The notes under the pieces were generated by a model. It was not told the DNA's origin. It was given only the letters and a program-made list of their open reading frames with translations, and did not search any database. From the NCBI RefSeq assembly GCF_943734655.1, contig NC_071354.1, forward strand, positions 159,175,142 to 159,239,141: a stretch of DNA of 64,000 nucleotides, in the 5' to 3' direction. The number at the start of each line of letters is the position of its first letter. Position 1 is the stretch's first letter. The stretch comes from Sabethes cyaneus. Taxonomy: Eukaryota; Arthropoda; Insecta; Diptera; Culicidae. Shown piece by piece: positions 24,076 to 36,722 of the stretch. A program made the translations under genes and the position numbers.

Positions 24076-24300
24076 CACCACTGTCAACGTCACCCAGCTA
24101 GCACCAACTCGTATATCAATGTACGAAAACTATCGTAAATATCTCCTAACAAACTCGAAATCGTAACTAAAGCTGGATAAAGTGGGATCAAGTTGATTTT
24201 TTTGCCGTATATAATGATAATGACTGACATACATACGATTTTCAGCACAAAATCGTGCTAGCTGGGCAGCGGTGATAGGTGCCGGATGGATAACATAGGG
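24076..24300. other. Non-coding spacer with a short hairpin motif
   Basis: At 24237-24258 lies ACGATTTTCAGCACAAAATCGT, an inverted repeat with a 6-base loop. The core GATTTTCAGCACAAAATCGT is also found at 632-651, just past the end of the 750-bp repeat copy A, so it probably belongs to another mobile family. Confidence 0.45.
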
Positions 24301-25890
24301 AACTGAAGGAAAAGGGTTAAACTGAAAACGCCACTAAGAGAGGGAGCTGCCATTCAAATGAAACACAACATATTTGCATAACTAGAGAACTAATCCAGCA
24401 ACTGGAACCAAATTTGGAATGTGGATGTTATTGGAGGCAGGAGTTTTTTCTATGGTTAATTGAGATCCCTCGCCTCTATAGGAAGGGAATTATGACCCCT
24501 CCCCCTTTTAAGAGGGGGGCTTCCATACAAATGAAATACGAATTTCCTCTTATCTCGAGAATTAATCGATCAAATGGAACCAAATTTGGCATGTGGGGGT
24601 TTTGGAAGGCAGAAATATTTTCTATGGTGAATTAGGACCCCTCCCCTGTTTATGAAAGGAACTATGACCCCTTCTCACTTCAAAACGGGGGGGGGCGGAG
24701 GCTCCTATACAAATGAAATACAAATTTCCTCTTAACTCGAGAACTAATCAAGCAAATGAAATCAAATTTAGCATGTGGGTGTTTTTAAAGGGAAATTATT
24801 TTACTATGGTGAATTGAGACCCCTCCCCTGTTTAGGATGGGAATTATGACCCCTTTCCCCTATAAGAGGGTGAGCTCCCATACAATGAAATAAAAATTTC
24901 CTCATAACTAAAGAACTAATCAAGCAAATGGAACCAAATTTGGCATGTGGAGGGTTTTGGAGGCATGATTTTTTTATGAAGGTTTGAGCCCCTCACCCCT
25001 GTTGTAGCGGGTAAGGACTCTCATACAAATGAAACAGAAATTTTTGCGTAACTCAAAAGCTTAGACTCCTCCATAAAACATTAGTCAATAATAAGACCAC
25101 CAAAAACTATCAACAGCAACACGAGTATTGTCGGTGACGTGCCGTCGGAAGCGTCGGCCACTGCAGGGGGCACCTCTAGGTTTGTTTATTTTCCTTGATC
25201 TACTGACCTCTGTTACTTCAGTTGGGTTTGAACGAGCGAGAGCGCGAATGTTTAAATGCTATCCACTTCATTTTATCAGGTAAAGCAATGGGAGGAGTTG
25301 TTTGCTTCTTTACTGTGAGAAAAATTAGTATCAATCCCATGAACTCTTCAGAAACTTGCAAAACTCGAGGTTGTGACAAAGGTCATCCGAGAGTCACGAT
25401 TTATGTACAACACAGTTTAATTTGTGGCAATATGAACTTGGTCGGGTTAGAGAACCCTCCCCTCACTAAAGGGGGCGAGGGGGGGGGGGGCTTCTATACA
25501 AATGAAACACAAATTTCTCCATAACTCGAGAAGTAATCAAGGAACTGGAATCAAATCTGGCATGTGGGAGTTTTAGGAGGCAGGAATTTTTCCTATGGCG
25601 AATTATGACTCCTCCCCCCTTTAAGAGGGGGGGGGGGCTCCCTTATAAATGAAATATAAACTTCCTCATAGCTCGAGAACTAATCAAGAAAATGAAACCA
25701 AATTTGGCATTGGTGGGATTTTGGTGGTATGAATTTATTTTAAGATGGTTTGAGACCTCTCTGGTAGGGGAATATTATATGAGGATTCTCATACAAATAA
25801 AACTGAAATTTTTGCGTAACTCAAAAACTAATCGAGCTCGAGAAATTTTGTACTCTACCATAGAACATAACAGTCAATAACAAGGCCACC
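24301..25890 (+). mobile_element. Helitron-like minisatellite element, compound and truncated
   Basis: It consists of repeated units of about 140-180 bp with the phrases CTCCCATACAAATGAAA, CAAATTTCCTCATAACTCGA, GAACTAATCAAGCAAATGGA and CCAAATTTGGCATGTGG, followed by paired C-rich and G-rich runs. From 25080 to 25440 it carries the same tail as the element at 38159-39957, including CCGTCGGAAGCG and GTACAACACAG, but with about 190 extra bases between roughly 25165 and 25355. The usual CTAG end is replaced by the start of another array (GGGTTAGAGAACCC), so two pieces are fused. The 5' end is absent. Confidence 0.7.
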
Positions 25891-28800
25891 AAAAACTATT
25901 TGCAGATCGCTTGATTGATTGATTATCAGTTTTGGTGACGGTAAAGTTGTGCAAAGAAACTCAAATTGTTTTTGGATTAAATATTCTACGTACAAACCTC
26001 AAAATTCTGCCAAAAATGTATGAATCGGAACAAAAATAAACATTTTTACTAAAAGGATAAAGTATATTGATTGATGTAAAGCTATCATGCAAACATGATA
26101 GCAGTACAAAAGGACACATTTTTTCATGACTCCAAAAACGTCGAAAGCCTGTAAAATCGATATATAATTGCGTCGCGACTTTCCCCTCATAAATTTGTTA
26201 CGAGCAGACTGGCTGCATGATTTAAGTTTTTATTGAACTAACACGGTGGTAAACCGGAAACATTCCTAGCATAGGCAGCTGAATGGCAATAATTCAGATG
26301 TTTTAAAATTTTGTCATAAATCGCAATTCACGGATTGTGCCACTACTGCCAACGCCAGCAGCGCATTCCGGCGTGCGCGCTATCCGGCACTTTCCGACTC
26401 ACTTAGCACAGGGAATGTATTCTCCATGTCGTATCACCATATCAAGCAAACCATATAATATCCTTGCGCAATGAAGACACATGTCTTTCGCTAAAAGTTA
26501 CTCCCGCCCCGAGACGGCTACAATCAACGGGAAGAAAACATACAACATCCATACAGGCATTCACACATTCACCCGGGAAGAAAGCACTGCCATCAGCGGA
26601 ACAGTCAGCGATAAAAATGGCAGGAATGGAGATTTCCTTAACTCTATTTCCCGCATTTCTGCGCACTATGGCAAACAGTTTAAAGTTAGATTAATGGTTT
26701 CTAATACCACTCCGCATTCATCCTTGTGAGATTATGTCCTGATTATATGCGTGATCCTAGCGCTATTTCTTCTAAGGGGCCTAGAGTCCCTAAGCTAAAA
26801 AGTATAAACTCGCTGATGAGCTATTATACAGAGCTTTTGGAGAAGTGAAACGGTATATTGCATCAAAGGAATGGTTTTATATACATTTAACCGAGACAGA
26901 AAATTGATGGTTTCATCATATTCCCCTGACAGCAGTCTGAAAAGCCAAGGCAACAAATGGAGAGTTCAATCATCTTATTTTTGCGCTGCTGCTGCTGCTG
27001 CTGCTGCTGCTACAAAGTGCTGCGGCAGGCGCTTTGGAAAGTAGGAAAGTTCAGTTTTCAATGATCAGCGTAAATTGACGGAACGTTTCTTCCACTAATT
27101 CAGATAACGTTCGTCAATGCCTTCTCCCTTTCGCCTTCCGGGCATTCTCGCTCGCCGGATGTCTGCAGAGTTGAACCATTTATCAAGCACGGGGGAAACC
27201 CAGTTAGATTGTGAAATTAACATTCAGCTATACATTCACTCCTCCGTGCGTAATCGGCAGCAATAATTCAATGCCACACCGAACGACGTGATTTCTATCC
27301 GAAAATCGTGGCAAATTTATCGTATTGCCGCCAGTGGAAAGCGATCGATGAACCAGCGGAACATGAGAGCCAGTGAAAGCTACTCGACTTGGTTTGTCGA
27401 AGGTTATTCCTCTGCCTGTCGACAGGAAAAAAAAGAAGACATATTTATATTTTTCTTTGTAACGACTATATTCCAAAGCAGCGATTCCTCCCAATTCACT
27501 GATTCGAGGAATTAGTAATTGATACAATTTATTACCGTAATTTTTCCGTCAAATAGAAATATGTTTGTCAACAATGGTCAAGTTGCGAATTTCGCCAAGA
27601 TTGATATTAAAGAAGTGTTTTGCGAAGCACGCTAAGGAGCATTCATTTTAAATGGATTAAGTTCAACTTAATCATTGAAGATTAAAACTAGCAGAGTGCG
27701 GTTTGTTGCTATTTTTTCTACTGCGCACTAATGCTCTGCTACTGAACGACTAGTTCGACCTTACGATGCTGCCGGTCTAGTCGCCTAGTTGCATTGGAAC
27801 AGAAGATTCCAATTAAGGAGAGAATGCTGTGTCACGTTTGTTCAACACAATAAAAATGTATCACGAATACGGCACTACAGAATTGTTTTATTTCTCTCCT
27901 ATAAGTCGGAAAGAATCATACTGCATTAAGTCTTCTATAATTAATGATGTACGAGAAAAGCTCGGTCACAATGCACCGTGCGTTAAAATAATGGTAACCA
28001 TGTTTGTGCTAAAGTTTGTGAAAGTATTTTCGTGTTAATTTGATGTTAATGAAAGGAAAGTCGAGACTATTTTCACAATTAAATTGCACTATTAATTATA
28101 GCTTGTTTTTGTAAAAAGGCGTATGCAGTCAAACCAAAATCGTAACAAATTTTTAGTTACTTTTTTTTGTCGGAAGGTTTGACCACTGCGACCAATATTT
28201 TGATCTATTGTGGTATACTTCTTCTTTTGTCTAGGTATTAGTTGCCGCCATAACACTATTGATGGAAGTGTTTGTCATGGTCAATTCATATCTCTTCTCC
28301 CAGTCCGGCATTGCACTTCTTATGAAGTTTATTGCCTGACTGGGATTTGCAGACCAGACTTCGAAAGGCTCCATTGTTCCTGCACTGCCCATAAACGCAT
28401 AACAGTCCCATGTGACTTTTCACCACTTAAACCTGGGATAAACCTGGAAATCACCTTTCAATTATCTATTCTTTCATTATTTCAAACAAAAAAGTTATAT
28501 TTGTTCCTAAAATTTTGAAAAAAATATCAATCTATGTCAATTCCATACTGCAAATAAACTCATAACAGTCACAGTAGTGAAAATATATCAATAAGCATCT
28601 GTTTTTTGGAAATGCCTGGACCGATTCGACTGCAACAACTGCCAAACGGAAGATTTTATGGCCTAGAAGAACACTATTGAAGAGAATTTGGATCGGATGT
28701 ACGGTTCCGAAGTCATAGTGGGGACAAGTTCCGGAATATATGGAACTTGCACATAGAAGCACCTTGAATCGCAACAAACCTATCATGTGTCACCTATAAG

Positions 28801-29015
28801 TGACTGATTTGCAAATCTAGACTATTGGAAGTCGTATAAAGTGTTCAGGACGTCTTTGGGCATATCTAAACATGTCCGTGAATGTTCCGGATACCTCTAC
28901 GGGGATCAGTATCTGAATTTAACTAAAATACAACATCTTCAAGTCGGTACTCGAAATTGCCAAACTAGTTCGAATTAGTTCATTTGTTATCATATATAGT
29001 GTCCAGGATCACATT
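25891..29015. other. Apparently unique non-coding DNA
   Basis: There is a short (CTG)n run at about 26986-27011. Otherwise I recognise no transposon protein, and frames stay under about 105 residues. The stretch 28600-28800 reads like a diverged repeat unit but has no second copy in this window. Confidence 0.35.
26986..27011. repeat. (CTG)n microsatellite
   Basis: About eight to nine CTG/GCT triplets in a row lie inside otherwise unique DNA. The run is small, and no coding frame supports a glutamine, alanine or leucine tract. Confidence 0.85.
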
Positions 29016-30226
29016 CCCAAGTAACAATTCTAAAGCTACTTGGGTTTACTTGAATTTCATGAAGGTTTTATTGCGGTATTAATCATTACCGCTGGTTTTA
29101 TTGTGGTATTGCGCAATACCAAGAGGATACAAGTCCAAATACGCTTACAGCCAGCTAGAAAACCATAATAAAACAGTTAATAAAGCAAATTTATTGTGGT
29201 TGTTTATATTACCACATTAAAACTGGTTGGCTGCACCACGTCTCTTATAAACTTGTGGCGTAGCAATACAAAATGGCGCACTAATCATAATTGATCTTAT
29301 CGCGGTTCCTTGTCAACCCGCAATAAATCTGTAAGTTTTATAGAGCTATTAAATCGGTAGCACCCTGACCAAACAGTTTTTTTGCTGCTATTATAAAAAA
29401 TACCGAAGTTCAACACCAAAATCATTTTTTTTATCCGAGGCCATATGGCCATACCCAAGCAACAATGTGAGTTTTATGGTACTTTTATGGAGGTTTCCAT
29501 AACCAATATTGGTCTTAAATGCCATCATAAGAGTCAAATAAAACCCAAATTGTTACTTGGGTATTCTAGTATTTTGTTACTAGATAAACAAAAATTCATT
29601 AAAGCAAAGTGTTTGGTAGAAAAAAAATTATTATCAATAGGTTTTCCTATCAGAGGAAGCAACTAAAATGCTAGAAATTGAGATTGACTAACCGAATATT
29701 TTTATTTTATTAAAACAACCAGTTTTCGAAAATTGTAAAATTTCAGTGACGCGTTGATTTTATCAACCTATCATATCAATATGCACGATAAAATATAATG
29801 CGCACATGCTGCAAATGAACTAAGACTGTTTAAAATTCATTATTTATTCTATGGGATATTTTATTATGGTCGCTATAAACCAAATCGTTCGAAATGATCT
29901 GTCAGTAAAACAAACTTTACTGCTCACGAATATATTTTTAAGTTGACAAAACTGGCGAACTGATATTTGGCTTTTGCCAGAGCAAAAAGCTTTATTAAAT
30001 TATGGGATGGCGGTGGTTGTCAACGTGATACGACTACTTGCGTTTATATCCTGATTCTTGCAGAGGTTATGAAGACATTCTAAAGAGCGGGCCACTTGGT
30101 CAGAAAGCGGTTTTATAGCGGTCATCAGATAGTTCTGGTGGAGCGCATTGTTTTCTTAGCGGTTTTATGAAATTGGTCATAAAAACCACTATACGAACGT
30201 TATAAAACTTGGAATTGTTGCTTGGG
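29016..30226. mobile_element. Possible 1.2-kb element with CCCAAG termini
   Basis: The left end reads CCCAAGTAACAATTCTAA and the right end, read inward, CCCAAGCAACAATTCCAA, so the outer 18 bases are near-perfect inverted repeats. These termini share CCCAAGYAACAA with the 108-bp MITE nested inside at 29454-29561. No coding capacity was seen, and the flanking bases do not give a clean target duplication. It could be the longer parent form of that MITE, or two unrelated short copies. Confidence 0.45.
29454..29561. mobile_element. 108-bp foldback MITE, copy 1
   Basis: The ends are CCCAAGCAACAATGTGAG and, inward from the right, CCCAAGTAACAATTTGGG. The arms remain loosely complementary further in (TTTTATGGTACTTTTATGG against CTCTTATGATGG). 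TA flanks it at 29452-29453 and 29562-29563. The second copy at 48550-48657 has exactly the same length. Confidence 0.87.
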
Positions 30227-30234
30227 ATGGTTGA

Positions 30235-31202
<968 letters not shown>

Positions 31203-31432
31203 CGGCCGGCACGTGAAAACTGAACATTTCGTTTAATGTGTGACTGACAGTCTACCGCTTCATTGACATTGTTGGCATTGCAAAACGGGGCCCAATCAAT
31301 CATCCCTAAGGATCGGTTCAACGCTACAAAATTAGATCTTCGGAAATCGAACTGATATTTCTCTTCATTCCTCCAGCGGTTCAACAACCTGGAGTACAGC
31401 GCAATCTCGGACTTATGTACAAAGACTAGATC
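31203..31432 (-). pseudogene. Non-LTR retrotransposon: endonuclease end and linker, detached part
   Basis: Reading on the - strand it begins DLDLVFVHKSEIALYS and continues FDFRRSNFVALNRSLGMIDW and NNVNEAVD. This is the usual linker between endonuclease and reverse transcriptase in Jockey/I-like elements. It follows on from the endonuclease remnant ending RNRIL near 32690; the two are separated by the + strand LINE at 31433-32676. The SDH-type motif normally present after DLVF is missing. The element stops at the (TAC)n array. Confidence 0.75.
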
Positions 31433-32676
31433 GAGATCGATTGAATGCAATGGATAATGGAAGCCATGTAGAAGCACTTTATATGGACTTTAGCAAAGCC
31501 TTTGATCGCATTGACATACCAATGCTGCTTTTCAAATTGCAAAAAATTGGAATTCAACCAGGGCTCCTGAAATGGCTTGAATCGTGTTTATCTAATCGCC
31601 AACAAATAATCAAATTTAACGGAAAGAACTCGAATCCAATTCAAGTCACTTCTGGGGTCCCTCAAGGCTCTCATTTGGGACCTCTTCTTTTTATTCTGTA
31701 TGTAAACGACATTTCCTTCATATATGCCGATGACATGAAGCTCTTTTTGGAAGTAAGAAATGAAGAAGACATCAATGTATTCCAGAATTAAATACACATT
31801 TTACACATGGTGTAAAAAAGCCTATTAGAACTTAATGTAAAAAATGCAATCTAATAACATTTACCAGAAAAAGAACTACACCAGAAGTCTCAATCAGATT
31901 AGGAAATCAAACAGTAGAAAAATGTGAAAAAGTTAGGGTTTTAGGAATCATCTTAGACTCCAAGCTAAATTTTATCGACCATTATAACGCAATAATACAC
32001 AAGGTAAATAACATGCTAGGTTTCATTAAACGTTTTAGCTACAATTTTTTGGATCCATACACAATCAAAACATTATATATTGCCTATGTGAGGTCAATAC
32101 TGGAATAATGCAGCATTGTATGGTCACCTTTTTCCATCACGCACGAAGAGAGAATAGAATCAGTACAAAAACAATTTCTCTTATATGCCCTTCGTAAATT
32201 AGGTTGGACAACATTTCCTCTTCCATCATACGAAGCACGCTGCATGCTTATAAATATACAATCATTAAAAGAGCGTCGTAAATATGCAATGGTCTTATTT
32301 GTAAACGATATCGTTTCGCAGCATATTGACTCAGCAACACTTTTATCAAAACTGAACTTTTATACACCTACTCGGCAACTTCCTAATCGAAATTTATTTG
32401 CCATAAGCCATTATCGCACAAATTATGCAAAATTCGGTCCATTAAATCGTATGATGGCCTCGTACAATCAATACTGCGAAACCATTGACTTTACAATGTC
32501 TCGGCATAGACTTAAACATTACTTTCAGTAGACACGTACCTAATCGTAACGCCTAGCGAACGATACAAAAGAATAAGTACACTTTTTAATCTTCATTTAA
32601 GACTTTTATATGAGAATATTGTATATATTATACTAGTCTACATTCGGTTGACGAAATAAATAAATAAATAAATAAG
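31433..32676 (+). pseudogene. Jockey-like non-LTR retrotransposon, 5' truncated, with 3' tail
   Basis: The 5' break lies just before the RT palm (EALYMDFSKAFDRIDIPMLL at 31470-31530). VTSGVPQGSHLGPLLFILYV and the intact catalytic FIYADDMKLF follow (31645-31745). After a stop at 31789 the rest is readable in broken frames to about 32530, including the stretch around LINIQSLKERRKYAMVLFVN at 32244-32305. The 3' end is an (AAAT)n run at 32656-32674. The element sits inside the - strand copy of another non-LTR element, so it is the younger of the two. Confidence 0.85.
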
Positions 32677-33835
32677 TATACGATTTCGGTTGTTCACGAC
32701 CGCGTTCATCTGCTTCATGTCTAATAATGACATACTGTCGATAACGATAACTAAGCTGGGACCGCTGAATAAAGATGTCGATGAACCTGGAATTTTCAGT
32801 GCCTTTTTCCAGACGAGACCTGGCTGGTTATAGTCGCCAAGCAGAAGATGGGCGTCATGGGTGTCTAGTTCTAGTGAATTCGCAATACCGTCAACACATT
32901 CAATGTGCCGTGTGAGGTAACTAGAATCTACTGCACATTCAGGGAAAACATATGCTGCAACAATAAATACATTCCTATTGGTAGTGAAAATGCGAACCCA
33001 TAAATGTTTAATGTCGTCAATGCCAGTTAAAGTTGAATTTTTTTTCGAACTCAGGCGGTGCGACACTGCAATAAAGACGCCTCCGCCTCTTGTTTTCCCG
33101 GTACTATCTACAACACGACCTCTACGGCGTACAGTGTAGTGTAACGATGGCCAAACAGTTGCGGTGATAGACGGCTTAGTGGTGTAATTAGTTAAACAAC
33201 ACGCTCAACTAGAGATTGGGAGCTGTGAGTTCGACTCTCACCTTCGCTAAGTCTATATTTTTGGCCTAATATCAAGAATTTTCAGTTTGGCTGTATCTAC
33301 ATTTCTCGCATTAAGCATTTATTCTTCCCCAACAGTTGCGGTGAAAGCAATTCCTCATTCAGCCAAGTCTCAGTAAGAGCGATTACAGCATCCAATACAT
33401 CCGCATCCAATACAGCCAGATAAAATTTGTTGACTTTCGTATTGGTGTGTGCAGCAAATTCCGAAATGGTACTCGTTTCACGTGGAGATGCCGAGCTGGA
33501 AGCTGGAAAAGGAACTAGCGGCTGGCAGGAACTCGGGGAATCTTATGATACCAACATCAATGCCTCTCATTGATCTTCAGATGATAAATGACCAGAAATT
33601 GGTAGAGGTTTAGATTGGCTGGAAGTGATCAATGAACCAGGCGAAACAACGTTCACAACGGCACTGTACTTGCCTGAGAGTGGCTGTCGGGAGATCCCGT
33701 CACCAACCACGACTGAAGGACCAGGCTGACTCCGTTGGCTGGAATTGTCTAGAGCTCGACGAATATGGAGGCAGAAACTATCAGGGAACTCGACTTTGTC
33801 GGGTGGCTCAGGGACTCCCTTAGTATTGTAAGCAA
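32677..33835 (-). pseudogene. Jockey/I-like non-LTR retrotransposon: ORF2 start and endonuclease
   Basis: On the - strand the frame carries a long N-terminal region (33830 to 33450), then an apurinic-endonuclease domain: ALTETWLNEELL near 33355, a GGGVFIAVSHRLSS block near 33070, and DTHDAHLLLGDYNQPGLVW near 32820, ending NNRNRIL at 32690. A tRNA-derived SINE lies inside the domain at 33168-33330. Removing one copy of its 14-bp duplication restores a continuous alignment. The downstream linker is at 31203-31432, displaced by a nested LINE. Confidence 0.82.
33168..33330 (+). mobile_element. tRNA-derived SINE insertion with 14-bp target duplication
   Basis: The 14-bp sequence AACAGTTGCGGTGA occurs at both edges (33154-33167 and 33331-33344). 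The inserted sequence starts with a tRNA-like head. An A-box-like TAGTGGTGTAATTAGTT lies at its start, and a perfect five-pair T-arm GTGAG-TTCGACT-CTCAC contains the B box. A possible anticodon arm (CTCAA-CTAGAGA-TTGGG) lies between. The acceptor stem does not pair in the normal place, so this is not a working tRNA. The 3' part is AT-rich without a long poly(A). Confidence 0.82.
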
Positions 33836-34440
33836 TGCGTCCTATGCGATTTACACAAAGATAGAAGAGCAGTGGTCCAAGGTTACTCCCCTGTGATACA
33901 CCAGAGATGTTGCGGAACGAGTCTGAAAACTGGGACCCGATCTCCACACTCAGTCTATGGTGTGTTAGGTATGAATGCAGCCACTTTCAGAACGGGTGCG
34001 TGAACTCCTAGCATCTCACACTTTGCAAGGAGGATACCCGATCAAGCGCTGTTTTCGGATCCATGTACACTGCATCAATTTGCACTCCTTTTTTATGTTA
34101 CGCAAGCAGAACGAAACAAAATCAACGATACTCGCATAGACTAAACGTTTTTCGAAAATGACATACTGGTCTGAAGAAATGTAGTGTTGATAGTTAGCGA
34201 ACAAAGTGTCTTTCACGATTATCTCGAGCACAGTGATGTACTCCCTCGATAGTTTTCAATATTGCGTCTTTCACCTTTCTTGTGTGCAGGAAATATAACT
34301 GACTCTTTCCATAGGATAGAGAACTTACGCCGCTGGATTGAAGCATTGAGCAATACTGAAAGAAGTCTAGCAAACAGCGACAATCTTTCTTATAATATGA
34401 CGATTGCTGCACTCGGAGCGTATCCGTAGGGCAAAAGGAC
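33836..34440 (-). pseudogene. Jockey/I-like reverse transcriptase fragment
   Basis: On the - strand, in broken frames, the RT blocks run in normal order. A decayed WKKS-PVxKKG / NYRG block lies at 34330-34240, EIIVKDTLFANYQHYISSDQ at 34225-34165, and the VDFVSFCLR region near 34110. SGVSQGSNLGPLLFYLCVN is at 33895-33840. The sequence then passes in frame into the ORF2 start of a second copy (33835 downward), so the RT lies upstream of the endonuclease, the reverse of the normal order. The catalytic YADD region is lost at this junction. Confidence 0.82.
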
Positions 34441-36700
34441 AAATGAAACAAATCAACCTAAACGCGAAATATTATAGGAAACGGAATTGCTACCGACCAT
34501 ATTGCATTTGGATGGACAGTAGGTATTTAGCACAATTTTGCTTGAGTTAATTGCATCAAGTGTGCATGCAGTTGCAGGTGTGTATGGGAATTGAAGGAAG
34601 CCACAGAAGAAATCAGCTCCAATAGCAGAACAAAACCAAAGCAAAGGCTTCCAGGGGCATGCCTATAGTCCCCTGTCATGGCAACAGATTAGAAAGTAAA
34701 ATTACACAACCCAGCTTAGTGGCCGCGCTAGCCTTGCCTACACCAGTAATTACACAAATCGTTCGTTCCAACCACTTGAGCGCACCGCAAGGAGAAACGT
34801 ACAAGCGTGCAAAGGACAATACGGCTTTTCTTCCAGAATGGTGACACCTATTCGAGTGTCTTAGCTCAGCGAATGTAAATTGTGCGATGATAAACAGGAG
34901 AAAGCAGTAATTCAATCTCACTCAACACTTTATGTACCAAAGAAAACCGATTCGCATTCACCCGACGCGACGTCGCCCAGGCCAGCGCGGCAGCAGTCAA
35001 ACGAAAAGAAAATTGCTGAGTGAACAGAACTTAGATTATTATGAGAGACTATCCTTGCAAAGAGGACCTTTGTGCGCTTGTGAGATGAAGTATACACGTC
35101 CACGCTCTATTATGCCGGGATGCTGGAAATGTAATGTTTTATAAATTATGCTTAATTACCATCCAGAGAGCCTGGCCACGACGTTCGTCGAGAGGATTAC
35201 CGTTCGCTGTATAGCGAAATTGCTTTCACAAATTGTTCTATTCGGTCGCGACAGCAATGCCACTTGAATTCTTGAACAGCTGTAATTGCTTTGCTTTGCT
35301 AAGATCCGCTGCACGTAATCAGGGGAAGACCGTAATTAAAAACGATTCTGTTTCCGAATAGATTCCGATGTTTGCGCTTCCAGGCGTACGTACAGTTGCT
35401 GCTGATTTATTTGCGAATCCTTTTCCGTCTAAATTGATTTACTGCAGATGGTGCGCAATTGTGCCGATTACTTCCGACGGTACTGTTCGGAAGTCGCACT
35501 TTGTTGCAGCAGCAGCATCAGGGTTTTCTGTTTATCAGCTAAGGGTTACCTTTAATGAGCTATTGCCGCTAGATTAGCCCTCTTGACAGTAATGGCGTCT
35601 GCCGGGGTGGGGTAGCACTCGCGGTACAGTTGCTGCAAGATTACAGTACTGCTCTACAATTCAGAGTGGGATGGTTTTGGTTTGCTGATTTCAAAATAGG
35701 GAATAATTATCTTTTTACAGTTTAAACTATAATTGTAAAATTTATAAAACTACACTACAAACCCTTGAATTTTTGCTTTAAAAGCTGCCGCTTTGAGCAG
35801 ACTTTTATGCTGCCAATTCTAATCTTTTTCGTAGGTTATAGTTTCAAAGTTTCAGCAATTAAATAGTACCTACCATAAAAACTAAAATTTATTACTTGCC
35901 AGCCTAATTTATTTTACAAGGCATTGCTCAATTACCGGTGACCTAGCGTGAATTGTAGACTTGCAGTCCAATGAATGGAAGAATGTCCTTTGTGGGGACA
36001 AAATTTACTGTCATAATTCCTGCAATATGCACTGGCGGCTGCAGCAGGGACTGCCGGTTGTAGTACGGAACGGTTTCATTTCAGAAGGCAAGACCATAAT
36101 TCAACAGATTATTTACAGTCTGTGTCACCTCGGCGGCCGCCATTACCACCCGGGAACCCCCGTGTTTCCGGTTTTGCGCTAAAAATATTCTTTGCTTTTT
36201 TTTCGACCAGCAAAAATGATTCGAAGCTAAGAGCAAGGAAAAAGTAAAGTAGGTGACCGCCAGTAAAATGCCTTTTCTTCTATAGTAAGGCGGGGAGACT
36301 AAAGAAAACGTGCTTTTATAATGCCGTGCTGGCAATTATCGTACTCATAAAGCGGTTTATATTTTGGAAATTAAATTAATTGAATGCAGGTAGATGAAGT
36401 GATCCTGATGCTGACACTGCTATACTATTGGTACGGGTGAAGCTGAAAACGGGACATTCTTGATGAGTTTGTGGATAATGAGTAATACCTATTCATTTAG
36501 CTTAACTTAGTGTGCTTTGATGTGCGAGCCGTAAAATTATTGAGTTGGAAGTTGTTTTACGCTTAGTTATGCATGTATAATTGAGGAAACTATCGCCGAA
36601 TTACTTTTCTGCTTGCACGAAAGTTTTGGAATAAATTGTTAAAAATTATTTTAGAAAAAAAAGTGACAAAACCCCCTGGTCCCAGCAGGTCGAAGATTCT
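34441..36700. other. Apparently unique non-coding DNA
   Basis: Frames are under 92 residues with no recognisable domain. The sequence looks unlike the surrounding transposons and is a candidate for conserved non-coding DNA, but nothing in it can be tested without alignment to a relative. Confidence 0.35.
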
Positions 36701-36722
36701 TAACGACGTTCAGACTTATACT

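Noticed and set aside
31203..32676. 5' inversion of one LINE by twin priming
   Set aside because: The - strand piece continues the endonuclease that ends at 32690, so the + strand LINE is a separate insertion into an older - strand element.
33175..33250. Functional tRNA gene
   Set aside because: The T-arm is good, but the acceptor stem does not pair in the correct place and the sequence lies inside a 163-bp insertion with a target duplication, so it is a SINE head.
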